Below, in pieces: positions 35,375-44,530 of a DNA stretch of 64,000 nucleotides. The notes beneath the pieces were generated by a model. That model did no database searches. It saw only the letters and a list, made by a program, of their open reading frames with translations, and was not told where the DNA came from. Both the position numbers and the translations under genes were made by a program. Origin of the DNA: Bacteroidales bacterium (GTDB lineage Bacteria > Bacteroidota > Bacteroidia > Bacteroidales > F082); assembly GCA_017466405.1 (NCBI GenBank), contig JAFTUF010000030.1:82893-146892 (forward strand). Reading direction: 5' to 3'. The first letter of the stretch is position 1, and each line of letters starts with the position of its first letter.

Positions 35375-36349
35375 TCACAGAACTTCCCAGTGACCTCCTT
35401 TGGCGCCTCCAACTCTTGATATCAAACCATCATTTTTAAGTTGGCGTAAAACTTTTTTAACACCACTCTCCGATAATCCTATCAAATCTTGCAATTCTTT
35501 AATTGTTATCTTAGGATTAGCAGTGAGGGCGTTAAGGATTTTCTGGTTACTTTTCTGGTTACTTTTCTGGTTACTTTCATACATTTCATTCAAAGAAGAA
35601 AGGATACATTTAAGCATAAAAGTAATAAAGATTGTACTATCACCTTTTTTATCGCACAGAGCAATAGCTTTGTAATAATCTTGCTGATATTCCTTAACGA
35701 TTGTCTCTACAGGAAGCCACGCAAATAATGGTTTCCAGCGCATTAGCAACAATGTTTGCCACAAACGTCCCATTCTGCCATTACCATCAGAAAACGGATG
35801 AATGAACTCGAACTCATAATGAAACACGCAGCTACGAATTAAAGGATGTACTTTAGTACTTTTCACCCACAACAACAAATCTCGAATAAGATATGGAACA
35901 CGCGTTGGAGGAGGTGCCATGTGAATGCACCTTTGTCCGTCGAATACACCAACACCGTCACTACGATATTTACCATTCTCTTTGATTAATCCAGAAGTCA
36001 TTATGCCATGTGCTTTAAGAAGATCCTTTTCTTTATACGGGTCTAATTCAAAAAGAAGGTTATAAGCATCAATAGCATTTGTTACTTCCTTTATTTCATC
36101 AGGTGCACCCAAAACTCTCTTACCATCCATAATGGCTGTCACCTGCTCTATTGTCATAGAATTATTCTCAATTGCCAACGAAGAATGAATTGTTCTAATA
36201 CGATTTTGTTTCCGCAACATAGGAGCGGATAATTTTTCATCATTAACATTCATCTTACCCAACATCTCAGCAATTTCTGCAACAAGAGATGTTATTTCAT
36301 CTGTCACCGTAAAAGGCGGGATATAAGAAGGTTCTTTAGATTTGCTCAT
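35375..36349 (-). CDS. Fic-family AMP-transferase with N-terminal inhibitory helix and C-terminal winged helix
   Basis: 324 residues. The inhibitory motif (S/T)xxxE(G/N) is S57-LAI-E61-N62, before the Fic core, which makes this a class II Fic protein. The active site is HPFSDGNGRMGR (H184 to R195). A C-terminal DNA-binding-like domain reads ITIKELQDLIGLSESGVKKVLRQLKNDGLISRV. Between them, three perfect 12-base repeats (35541-35576) encode NQKS units, a linker that can change length by slippage without breaking the frame. Fic enzymes AMPylate proteins; the target is unknown. Confidence 0.92.
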   Translation of the reverse strand: MSKSKEPSYIPPFTVTDEITSLVAEIAEMLGKMNVNDEKLSAPMLRKQNRIRTIHSSLAIENNSMTIEQVTAIMDGKRVLGAPDEIKEVTNAIDAYNLLFELDPYKEKDLLKAHGIMTSGLIKENGKYRSDGVGVFDGQRCIHMAPPPTRVPYLIRDLLLWVKSTKVHPLIRSCVFHYEFEFIHPFSDGNGRMGRLWQTLLLMRWKPLFAWLPVETIVKEYQQDYYKAIALCDKKGDSTIFITFMLKCILSSLNEMYESNQKSNQKSNQKILNALTANPKITIKELQDLIGLSESGVKKVLRQLKNDGLISRVGGAKGGHWEVL

Positions 36350-36502
36350 TGGTTTCCTTAATATTATCTTACAAAGATAAGAAAAAGAGTAATGACAAAG
36401 GCCAAAGACTAAAGATTTTTTGAAGAAAAATGAGATGAAAATATCATCATTATTTTTTCCATAAACCTAAAAAATTAATGTAAAAACATCAAGATTTTTC
36501 CT

Positions 36503-36510
36503 TATCTTTG
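36503..36510 (+). promoter_or_regulatory. -7 box of the small secreted protein gene
   Basis: TATCTTTG ten bases before the ATG at 36521. Confidence 0.5.
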
Positions 36511-36520
36511 TGGCAAGAAG

Positions 36521-36895
36521 ATGAAAAAATCGTCGAAATATATAATACTCATTATCACACTCTTTGCTATCTTATATTGCAAAGGTGAAATGGTTTCGCC
36601 GAAAGATAATATCCCAGAATTGATTAAACAACTTGCTGCAGAGACAGAATCGCTCTCAACAGATTTTCCAGATTCGTGCAACGCACAACTAATCAACTTC
36701 ACAAACTCACAATCCTTAAACAAAAGCACATTACGACGCGACAATAGCCAGCGTCATCTTTCATACCTATTAAAAGTTAATAAGACAGCTTTCGAAAAAG
36801 TGTCTTATTGTATAATCAACAAATCTACATTAAAACAATCCCTATCTTCCGAACCAACTCATCGCCTGATAAGTCTCGGAAAACTAATTATTTGA
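36521..36895 (+). CDS. Small exported protein of unknown function
   Basis: 124 residues. A hydrophobic N-terminus (YIILIITLFAILYC) can act as a signal or anchor; the C at the end of that stretch could be a lipobox, though the spacing is imperfect. The rest is Ser/Leu-rich with two later cysteines. I do not recognise a family. The adjacent promoter (TATCTTTG at 36503-36510) supports a real gene. A repeat follows at 36905-36965. Confidence 0.55.
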   Translation: MKKSSKYIILIITLFAILYCKGEMVSPKDNIPELIKQLAAETESLSTDFPDSCNAQLINFTNSQSLNKSTLRRDNSQRHLSYLLKVNKTAFEKVSYCIINKSTLKQSLSSEPTHRLISLGKLII

Positions 36896-37049
36896 TAAAG
36901 AATTGAAAGTGACACATCAATTACACCTATATATTATTAAACTGTAATTGCTGCGTCTCTAAATGTGAGTTAATTAATAAACTTTCAACTCACAACCTCC
37001 AACTTTATAACTACTCTAAACTATTAACAATAAACAATAAACTTTAAAA

Positions 37050-38804
37050 ATGGGTATATTACAAATCTTCACATTATTAGGAGCATTGGGTATGTTCCTC
37101 TACGGAATGAATTTAATGAGTTCCGGCTTACAAAAAGCAGCTGGCGATAGACTCCGCGGCTTGCTGTCAGCAATGACATCTAATCCTTTCAAAGGTGTAC
37201 TCACCGGTTTAGGAATCACATCAGTAATACAATCGTCGAGCGCCACTACCGTCATGGTAGTCAGCTTCGTCAATGCAGGACTTCTTACCTTAGCACAAGC
37301 TATCAGCGTCATCATGGGCGCCAACATCGGTACTACGGTGACAGCTTGGTTAGTGTCGTGGCTCGGTTTCAAAGCCGACATCTCTATCCTCACAGTTCCG
37401 CTGATGGCGTTGGGTTTCATCATGTCAATCTCAAAGAAAAGCCAAAGAAGAAACATCTCCGAACTTATCGTAGGTTTCTCACTCCTCTTCTTAGGTCTTT
37501 CTCTAATGAAAAACTCCGTCCCTGACTTACAACAAACTCCAGAAGTTCTTTCATTCATTCAAGGCTGGCAAGGTCACGGATTCGGATCTGTCATAATATT
37601 CCTTTTGTTTGGAACAATATTAACACTCGTATTACAATCATCGAGCGCAACGATGGCTTTGACACTCATCATGTTAAATATGGGATGGATTAGATTCGAC
37701 ATGGCTTGTGCTATGGTTCTTGGTGAAAACATCGGTACTACAATCACAGCTAATATAGCAGCCGCCGTCGGTAACACCTCCGCCAAGAGATCAGCGTTGG
37801 CTCACACCGTATTTAACGTATTCGGTGTGATTTGGGCGCTCATCACCTTCCCATTCTTCCTTAGATTCATCGGTTTCATAACAGAAAATCTCTTCGGCGT
37901 GCCGAATCCTGCTTCAGAAGGCTTCGTCGTTGAAGTATCTAAAGACGCCGACGGCAATATGTTACAGAGCGACTCACAGACAGCAGCGCTCTACGGACTT
38001 TCAATGCTGCACACTCTCTTCAACACAATCAACACACTCATTCTTATATGGTTAATTCCTGTTATAGAGAAAATTGTATGCACTATTATCAAGGAATCGA
38101 AGAATCAAGAGAACGAGAATTTCCGTCTCAAATATATCTCCGCAGGTCCTATGGCAACGCCAGAACTCGCATCAGAACAAGCACTCGACGAGATAATCCA
38201 TTTCGCTCAGATCTCAAAGAACGGAATGCTCTACGCTAAAGACGCTATCAACGAAAACGACAGCGATAAATTTGAAACATTGAGAGAGAAACTCGTTAAA
38301 TATGAAGAAATTGCAGACCGCATCGAACACGAAATAGCTGTTTTCCTTAACGCGCTCTCTGCAGAGGAAATAAGCCAAAGTACCTCTGTAAAAGTCAAGG
38401 CTTTGTACAAGATAATCGGCGAACTCGAGTCGTTGGGCGACTCTGGCGAGACAATAAGCCGCATTCTTTCTAGAAAGAATATCCACAACAAGAAATTCGA
38501 TGCTGAGACTATCAAGAAACTCAACAATATGGCTGATTATATCCTCAACGCATACGACGTTATGATTGAGAATCTTAACGCTGCCAAAAACAGCGCGCTC
38601 TCCGAGATTTCCAACGCATACAACGCTGAAGACCGCATCAACAGTCTCAGAAACAACCTCCGCGATGCTGAAATCGAAGACATCGAAAACGGAAGCAAAA
38701 ACTATCAGACAAGCGTCTATTACATGGATATCGTCAATGAGATGGAAAGAATGGGCGACTTTATGATCAACGTATCTCAAGATTTAGAAAGAGCTTTTAA
38801 ATAG
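37050..38804 (+). CDS. Na/Pi-cotransporter family protein with PhoU-like tail
   Basis: 584 residues. Two inverted-repeat transporter halves carry the QSSSATT motifs (VIQSSSATTVMVVSF and LQSSSATMALTLIM), each followed by GANIGTT or GENIGTT. About nine membrane helices end near residue 340. The C-terminal ~230 residues are helical, with two PhoU-like bundles, ending GDFMINVSQDLERAFK. The family exports or imports phosphate with sodium. It stands alone and ends at a strong terminator. Confidence 0.93.
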   Translation: MGILQIFTLLGALGMFLYGMNLMSSGLQKAAGDRLRGLLSAMTSNPFKGVLTGLGITSVIQSSSATTVMVVSFVNAGLLTLAQAISVIMGANIGTTVTAWLVSWLGFKADISILTVPLMALGFIMSISKKSQRRNISELIVGFSLLFLGLSLMKNSVPDLQQTPEVLSFIQGWQGHGFGSVIIFLLFGTILTLVLQSSSATMALTLIMLNMGWIRFDMACAMVLGENIGTTITANIAAAVGNTSAKRSALAHTVFNVFGVIWALITFPFFLRFIGFITENLFGVPNPASEGFVVEVSKDADGNMLQSDSQTAALYGLSMLHTLFNTINTLILIWLIPVIEKIVCTIIKESKNQENENFRLKYISAGPMATPELASEQALDEIIHFAQISKNGMLYAKDAINENDSDKFETLREKLVKYEEIADRIEHEIAVFLNALSAEEISQSTSVKVKALYKIIGELESLGDSGETISRILSRKNIHNKKFDAETIKKLNNMADYILNAYDVMIENLNAAKNSALSEISNAYNAEDRINSLRNNLRDAEIEDIENGSKNYQTSVYYMDIVNEMERMGDFMINVSQDLERAFK

Positions 38805-38860
38805 AATCTGAGAATTTTAAAAAACTGAAAATCTGAGAAATTCATAAATCTCTAAATAAA

Positions 38861-38894
38861 AAAGTCGCTGCCTCGATTGAAGCAGCGACTTTTG
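38861..38894 (+). terminator. Terminator after the Na/Pi gene
   Basis: Hairpin AAAGTCGCTGC (38861-38871) / GCAGCGACTTT (38882-38892) followed by TTGTTTG. Confidence 0.85.
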
Positions 38895-38914
38895 TTTGTA
38901 AGACATTTGGACTT

Positions 38915-38971
38915 GTAGAGACGTACCAATTACACCTAAAAAAATTAACAATATGTAATTGTTGCGTCTCT
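38915..38971 (+). repeat. GTAG-foot long palindrome
   Basis: GTAGAGACGTACCAATTAC, loop CTAAAAAAATTAACAATAT, then GTAATTGTTGCGTCTC. Middle arm AATTAC/GTAATT. Confidence 0.88.
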
Positions 38972-38983
38972 TTGGATTTCGTC

Positions 38984-41848
38984 TTATTTATAAATCTCAT
39001 CAAATTTCACCATTCTCACCTCGCCGTATTTTTCCAACGCCTTCATATCGACATCTTTCTTATTGCCGACAATCATAATGACGATAGGTCTGTCCTGGAC
39101 TTTGTCTTGATAGAATTTCTCAATGTCATCGTATGATGTCTCTTTGATGTAGTTTGTTGTTTCGATTCTTGGATCGTGGTCGTAACCCATTTCAATCCAC
39201 GATTTTACACTTGAAGGCATATTGCCTGGCATGATGTAATCCGCTGCTCTCGACATGATGAGCGCCTCTTTTGAAGTGTCGAATTTCTCCATCTTCTCTG
39301 GCATGTCAACGATAAGAGCTCTCATTGCATCGACAGCTTCATTGGTCTTGTCGGATTGTGTTCCGACGTAAGCGAATTGATAACCTGGATATCTGTTGAG
39401 ATAATCGTAGTGATAATATGAATATGCAGTATATCCTAAAGAACGTAACTCTCTTATTTCTTGGAAGACAATCGAATACATATCTGTACCGAAATATTTG
39501 TTAAAGACATTCGACAAGGCTTGTTCTTGTTCATTCAATTTCTCGCCAGGAACATACATTCTGATATTGCTTTGTCTAAACTTCTTGTTATGAGCGAAAT
39601 AGACGATATTCTTGCTTTGTTCTTGAGGAACATTTATCTTCTTCTCTGCCTTAATCGCGTCGTTCTTTATAAGGTTATGAGAATTCAAAGAAGCGATAAC
39701 TTCTTTTGTATCAAGGTTTCCATTGAAAGTTATATCTCCGCAGTAATTAAATATCTCTTTGAAATCGTTGAGGATTTCTTCACCGCTGCGTTTTGCCCAT
39801 TTCTCAATATCTGTATTGTTGAGATAATTTGAATTCTCGCCATAGAGAACATACTGATTCAAGGCGCTGCTCCATGTGTCAGGAGACGTCTTGTCGGTCT
39901 TTCTGTTCATTTTGTCAGCGTCAATCAAGATGTTAAGTTTGCTTGCGTCGTATTTTGCATTGAAGACCTTATCTTCACAGATTGCTAAAATCTTATCCAA
40001 ATTTTCTTCAAAACCAGAGATTGTCAACACTGTTGCTCCATTACCTGCGTTAACGTAGATAGACGCTCCCATCTTTTGCAATTCGAGTTCTAATTCTTCA
40101 AAACTCTTTGATTCTGTGCCGAGTACCGACCATAAACTTATAGCGTTGTCTAAATCAGGATTGTTAATCAAACCGTGATGGTAAGTAATCGTCATATTGA
40201 AAATGTTGTTATATGGATTCTTTGAAGAATACATTGTGAAAGCGTCGTTAGCTTTTTCAATGATTACATCTTTACCAAATTCTAGGACCTGAGGTTGAAC
40301 TTCAGCCACTTCCTGTGCTTCAATCTGTTTTGCAAACTCTGATTTAAGCTCTGTGTTCTTAACATCAACAGCCTTCCAATTTGGTTTCTCAACCTTATCT
40401 TTTTCAGGGAATCCCATACTTGATCTTAAGATGGTACGGTTCTCTGTGAAATATTTATTCGCTACTGCGACAATATCTTCCTTAGTGAGATTCTTAATCT
40501 TATCTGTCTCAGAAACATATTCTTCAAAAGTAATTCCTCTCGATTCCAAATCCATCAAGACGTATGAAAGATTATCGATGCCAGCTAAGTTCTGAAGTCT
40601 GTCTTTTAAGATTGTAGTCTTTGCTGCTTCAACTAAATCTTCGCTGAAGTCGCCTGATTTAATTTTGTTTACAGCATCGAACACTATCGCTTCAGCTTCT
40701 TCATGCGACTGTCCAATAAGTTTTGGAACATATAAGAAAATATTAACGCCGTGGTCTTCCAACGACAAAGGCATCATCATGGCAGCCATAATCTCGTTGT
40801 TAACCATAGCTTTATCCAAGATACCTGTTGCGCCGTTCATTATCAGATTCATCATTACGTTCAAGGCGAGATTGTCTTCGTGAGCATTGTCAACACCTTT
40901 ATAAGCAACGATACCCATCTTCATCGGAGTGAGTTTCACCTCCTTAACTACTTCCTTATCGAAAGCTGGAAGTTCAAATTCAGGAAATTCAGGCAATTCT
41001 CTTTTCTCCCAGACAGAGAATTTCTCTTCAATCATAGGTTTGATTTCTTCTGGAACGAAGTCACCGACCATAATGAGAGTCATGTTGTTAGCGACGTAAT
41101 AAGTGTTGAAGAACTCGCGCATCTTTGTTGTCTGCGGATTTTTAAGATGCTCGGTGAGACCGATGACTGGACGTCCGTAAGGATGTTCTCCGAAACATTC
41201 TTTAAACATCATTTCCATAAAAGCATTTGTAGGGTCGTCGCCGTACATGTTTTTCTCTTCATAGACAGTCTCGAGTTCGCTTTGGAAGAGACGGAACACA
41301 GGATTGCGGAAACGCTCCACATAAACATCCATCCATTTTGCGACTTGGTTGGAAGGGAAACTGTTGAAATAAACGGTGCAGTCGTAAGAAGTTCCGGCGT
41401 TGAGACCTTCGCCGCCCATCTTAGTAAGAATCAAGTCCACCTCATTAGGAATAGCATAGTCGGTTGAAGCTATTGACAATTCATTGATTTTCTGTTGAAT
41501 TGCAGCTCGTTCTTCTGGCACGTCAGTCTCGTGCAATTTATCGTACATAATGTCGATGCTGTCTAAAAAGACTTTCTCCTTTTCCCAGTCGATGGTTCCG
41601 ATTTTGTCGGTTCCCTTGAACATGATATGCTCGAAATAGTGAGCCATGCCCGTCGCGTCTAATGGGTCGTTCTTACTTCCGGCATGGACATACACCATAC
41701 CATGAATTGTCGGTGCCGAGTGATCTTCACACAAGACCACTTTCAAGCCATTGTCGAGGTAAAACGTCTCGACTTTCAGATTTTCCTGAGCGTTTGCCGT
41801 CAAAAAAGTAAACAAGACAGCAAACAATAACATTGATAAACGTTTCAT
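38984..41848 (-). CDS. M16-family zinc protease, exported, two-domain
   Basis: 954 residues with a signal peptide (MKRLSMLLFAVLFTFLTANAQ). The inverted zinc motif HxxEH is H70-YF-E73-H74, in TGMAHYFEHIMFKG, and the downstream glutamate is in LETVYEEKNMYG. A second, inactive M16 domain occupies the C-terminal half. Periplasmic M16 proteases of this type degrade peptides. It stands alone, with repeats on both sides. The intergenic segment 41849-42028 contains a GACAACA repeat (41882-41919) and a long palindrome (41955-42011). Confidence 0.93.
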   Translation of the reverse strand: MKRLSMLLFAVLFTFLTANAQENLKVETFYLDNGLKVVLCEDHSAPTIHGMVYVHAGSKNDPLDATGMAHYFEHIMFKGTDKIGTIDWEKEKVFLDSIDIMYDKLHETDVPEERAAIQQKINELSIASTDYAIPNEVDLILTKMGGEGLNAGTSYDCTVYFNSFPSNQVAKWMDVYVERFRNPVFRLFQSELETVYEEKNMYGDDPTNAFMEMMFKECFGEHPYGRPVIGLTEHLKNPQTTKMREFFNTYYVANNMTLIMVGDFVPEEIKPMIEEKFSVWEKRELPEFPEFELPAFDKEVVKEVKLTPMKMGIVAYKGVDNAHEDNLALNVMMNLIMNGATGILDKAMVNNEIMAAMMMPLSLEDHGVNIFLYVPKLIGQSHEEAEAIVFDAVNKIKSGDFSEDLVEAAKTTILKDRLQNLAGIDNLSYVLMDLESRGITFEEYVSETDKIKNLTKEDIVAVANKYFTENRTILRSSMGFPEKDKVEKPNWKAVDVKNTELKSEFAKQIEAQEVAEVQPQVLEFGKDVIIEKANDAFTMYSSKNPYNNIFNMTITYHHGLINNPDLDNAISLWSVLGTESKSFEELELELQKMGASIYVNAGNGATVLTISGFEENLDKILAICEDKVFNAKYDASKLNILIDADKMNRKTDKTSPDTWSSALNQYVLYGENSNYLNNTDIEKWAKRSGEEILNDFKEIFNYCGDITFNGNLDTKEVIASLNSHNLIKNDAIKAEKKINVPQEQSKNIVYFAHNKKFRQSNIRMYVPGEKLNEQEQALSNVFNKYFGTDMYSIVFQEIRELRSLGYTAYSYYHYDYLNRYPGYQFAYVGTQSDKTNEAVDAMRALIVDMPEKMEKFDTSKEALIMSRAADYIMPGNMPSSVKSWIEMGYDHDPRIETTNYIKETSYDDIEKFYQDKVQDRPIVIMIVGNKKDVDMKALEKYGEVRMVKFDEIYK

Positions 41849-42028
41849 TTGTTTTTATTTATTAGTTGTTAAAATATTTTAAGTCAACAGACAACGGGAC
41901 ACAACAGACTTTGTCCAAAACTTTCAATTTTCCATTTTCAACTTTCAATTTATCAGACGTGTCAACAACATTATTGTTTATTTTCATAGGTGTTACCGAC
42001 GCGTCTCTACAATTTCCAATTGTATTTC

Positions 42029-43021
42029 TCATTCTCTCAGAAATCTTTGCAATCTTTCTTGGTATGATCGTTTGTACATTCGCTTGCATCGGTCATCTAA
42101 GAATGAATTGTCAATGAGTTTGTAAACCATCTCATATTCTTTTGAAAACAATTCTACTATAGCATCAACTTTTTTCGGCACGACTCCTATTCTATATCCA
42201 AAAGTAATGAAATCTTCTTTGCAAGGATGCGTGGTGTTTTTATATACTTCGGAATATAATTCACTTGGAATCAATCCTTTTTGCAAGGCGAAATCACCAT
42301 CGTCAACATGAACGGAAGTATTAAGCAAATCGTATGCTGGTGAAAGTATATAATCACCATCAACTGACTGTTGCAGGGAAAAATTCTTCAGATGTGCATC
42401 GCCATTTGCAAAGATGTAGTTGAATATCACAATACTAAAGAACTTGCTCATTTCGACGCGCCATGCCGAAACATTATCACGTATTATCTTTGCTGCATCT
42501 TCATAGCTTCCGCTATATTTATAATTCTCGCCGTGACTCTTGCTTGTCTTTCCTGCCAAAGAAGCGAAGTCTTCCTGAGGCACTTTATCACCAAACTTAT
42601 CGTAATCAAAACGTTTTGTTATATATGCAGGTTTACCATCCTTAAAAAACACTATTCCGTTCTCAGCTGTGTTAATCTTAAAGACTTGTTTAGCAATCTG
42701 CATTGTAAGATGTTCATTGGCAGGTATCTGATCTCTATAACGTAAATATTTATAATTCGGTGCAGGCTTGATGATGTATCTTCCGTGACTTCCTTGTGGC
42801 GTAACTTGAATTTTCTTATCAATGATTATTGCTGACATTTTTTCTTGTACACCCGAAATAGAAATATGATTTATCGAATCAAAGAAAAAATCGTTTTCAT
42901 CGTAAGTGAAATCCAATATATGACTAACATTAATTCCATCAAAAAGTCGTTTGATACAAGCTGGGCTGTATTTGTCAAAACCAGGCGATAAGGTTCCAGG
43001 GCAAACTTCAATTTTGTTCAT
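42029..43021 (-). CDS. hipT: HipT-like serine/threonine kinase toxin (HipA core without N-subdomain)
   Basis: 330 residues. The HipA kinase core starts near the N-terminus. The residues S54-I-S56 (NHISISGVQEK) match the Ser-x-Ser autophosphorylation motif of HipT. The catalytic loop is FANGDAHLKNFSL (D208, N213) and the metal aspartate is D231 in LSPAYDLLNT. It is the third gene of a hipB-hipS-hipT set, 3 bases after hipS. Family knowledge predicts phosphorylation of an aminoacyl-tRNA synthetase (Glu or Trp), causing growth arrest. Confidence 0.88.
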   Translation of the reverse strand: MNKIEVCPGTLSPGFDKYSPACIKRLFDGINVSHILDFTYDENDFFFDSINHISISGVQEKMSAIIIDKKIQVTPQGSHGRYIIKPAPNYKYLRYRDQIPANEHLTMQIAKQVFKINTAENGIVFFKDGKPAYITKRFDYDKFGDKVPQEDFASLAGKTSKSHGENYKYSGSYEDAAKIIRDNVSAWRVEMSKFFSIVIFNYIFANGDAHLKNFSLQQSVDGDYILSPAYDLLNTSVHVDDGDFALQKGLIPSELYSEVYKNTTHPCKEDFITFGYRIGVVPKKVDAIVELFSKEYEMVYKLIDNSFLDDRCKRMYKRSYQERLQRFLRE

Positions 43022-43024
43022 AAA

Positions 43025-43351
43025 TTATTGATTTAGTTCTTTTATAGTTATTGTTCCTATTGTATCGTATTTTGCTGTCGCCAACAATAATCCAAAATCA
43101 TCATTCTCGTCTATTTTCAGCTTACTACATTGAAAAACCTTGTTAGCACCTTCCGATAACATATTGAAAAAAAATGGAAAAAGAAAATCAGAAACAAACT
43201 CCATCCGACTTTTAGGAAACGACAATGAAATTGCTCGACGACTTGCATCAACAAGATACGACTCGTCATACTTGAAAATATATTTCCCTTCGTCTGTCTC
43301 CGTTAATATTCCAGCGAGAACGCCATTTGAATATACCTCTGCTTTTCTCAT
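43025..43351 (-). CDS. hipS: HipS-like protein (separate HipA N-subdomain)
   Basis: 108 residues matching the N-terminal subdomain normally fused to HipA: EVYSNGVLAGILTE, YVDASRRAISLSFPKS-like YLVDASRRAISLSFPKS, and FFFNMLSEGANK. In HipBST systems this piece is an independent protein and the actual antitoxin. Its ATG overlaps the hipB stop (ATGA). Confidence 0.85.
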   Translation of the reverse strand: MRKAEVYSNGVLAGILTETDEGKYIFKYDESYLVDASRRAISLSFPKSRMEFVSDFLFPFFFNMLSEGANKVFQCSKLKIDENDDFGLLLATAKYDTIGTITIKELNQ

Positions 43352-43548
43352 TTATTTAACTCCTTGACTTTCATCATTATTTCTAAACCCAATACGTCAG
43401 TTATTTTTGTCAATGTAGAAACTGACGGATTAGCTTTTCCGTTCTCTATACTTTTAATGATTCTTACGCTCAGACCTGAGTAATCTGCCAAATCCTGCTG
43501 CGTAAGTCCCAATAACGCTCGACGTTCCTTGATAATTTCAAAATTCAT
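43348..43548 (-). CDS. hipB: HipB-like HTH regulator
   Basis: 66 residues from MNFEIIKERRALLGLTQ, an XRE-type helix-turn-helix (LTQQDLADYSGLSVRIIKSIENG). The start at 43548 is preferred because the promoter -7 box lies at 43574-43581; a longer reading from 43626 would translate the operators. It probably represses the operon through the two palindromes at 43550 and 43611. Confidence 0.88.
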   Translation of the reverse strand: MNFEIIKERRALLGLTQQDLADYSGLSVRIIKSIENGKANPSVSTLTKITDVLGLEIMMKVKELNK

Positions 43549-43549
43549 A

Positions 43550-43628
43550 GTGCAATATATTTCACTTCTTTTGCAAAGATACATAATAATTTCAAACAGG
43601 AGCAACAATTGTGCAATATATTTCACTT
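43550..43628 (-). promoter_or_regulatory. hipBST promoter with two identical operators
   Basis: GTGCAATATATTTCAC occurs twice, at 43550-43565 and 43611-43626, 61 bases apart. It is a near-perfect 16-base palindrome with a single mismatched pair. Between the copies lies the minus-strand -7 box (complement of CAAAGATA, 43574-43581) with TTG (complement of 43603-43605) 21 bases upstream. One operator therefore covers the transcription start and the other lies just upstream of the -33 box. Confidence 0.75.
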
Positions 43629-43885
43629 TTATATAAAACCTGAAAATTTTAGATTATTTTTTGCTTTGAACTCATGCCTTCATTTTATGCAAATTTGGAA
43701 TCCAATGCCAAAATTACATAAAAATTAAATACGAAATAATGTTCTAATATTTTTTTATAAAGTCAACAGACAACGGACAACAGTCAACAGACTTTGTCCC
43801 TACAATTTTCAACTTTCAATTTATCAGACGTGTCAACAACATTATTGTTTATTTTCATTAGGTGTTGTTGACGCGTCTCTACAAA
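43629..43885. repeat. Gap with GACAACA repeat and long palindrome
   Basis: AT-rich to ~43758. A GTCAACAGACAACGGACAACAG repeat spans 43759-43798. A GTAG-foot palindrome spans 43826-43882 (arms CAACAACA/TGTTGTTG), ending 3 bases before the stop codon of the next gene. Confidence 0.85.
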
Positions 43886-44347
43886 TTATTTCCCAGGAAA
43901 CTGTATCGACCATTTGTTAAAATCAAAAACAATTCCTTCTATATGGAAGGTGAATTCCCCGAAATTATTCCTATCGAACAAGTCTTTAACAGGCAATCCG
44001 TCAATCTTGATATCCTCACCTTTGATTGTCACATTAAATGGCTTTAACGGCATCCATTTGTAAGCCGACATATCCAAATCGTTGGTTATGAATATCGTCT
44101 TGTCTTTGAGATAATTCTTTTCTACCCCATTCAAACAGTTTGCTACGGAAATCATCCACGCAAAACTTTCTGCATCGGAGATTGTGACATTTCCGTCTTC
44201 ACCGATGACAAATCCTTCTGGCTGTGACGTCACGACTTCTGACCAATATTTTTTATCTTCAGTTTCTTGTGCGAAACATGCTGTTAAAAATGACATAACA
44301 AACAAAATCATCATGATTCGTACTGAATTCTTACACTGAGTTTTCAT
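43886..44347 (-). CDS. Exported protein of unknown function, GLUG/adhesin-like fragment
   Basis: 153 residues with a signal peptide (IMMILFVMSFLTACFAQ; a lipobox at TAC is possible). The segment VTISDAESFAWMISVANCLNG ... LKDKTIFITNDLDMSAYKWMPL resembles the N-terminal unit of Bacteroidota surface proteins built from GLUG-type repeats. Here it stops after one unit, so it may be a truncated relative. The stop is directly next to a GTAG palindrome, which is consistent with truncation by, or insertion of, a repeat. Confidence 0.55.
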   Translation of the reverse strand: MKTQCKNSVRIMMILFVMSFLTACFAQETEDKKYWSEVVTSQPEGFVIGEDGNVTISDAESFAWMISVANCLNGVEKNYLKDKTIFITNDLDMSAYKWMPLKPFNVTIKGEDIKIDGLPVKDLFDRNNFGEFTFHIEGIVFDFNKWSIQFPGK

Positions 44348-44390
44348 AATTCTAATTTTTAATTGTTAATATTTATTTTATTTTTGTCTC

Positions 44391-44530
44391 TACGGTAGAG
44401 AAACACAGACATACGTCTTCGCATTTTTATTGTTCAGTCACACGTCCGTGTGACTCTACATGAGATTCTGCAATTTTCAATTTGGACGTATGCGATACGC
44501 CCCTACAATTTTCACCTTTCAATTTTCAAT
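44391..44530. repeat. Two short GTAG palindromes and a TTGAAA tract
   Basis: 44436-44459 is AGTCACAC-GTCC-GTGTGACT followed by CTAC. 44484-44506 is GGACGTAT-GCG-ATACGCCC followed by CTAC. A CAATTTTCACCTTTCAA tract then enters the 3' end of the next gene and supplies its stop. Confidence 0.88.
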
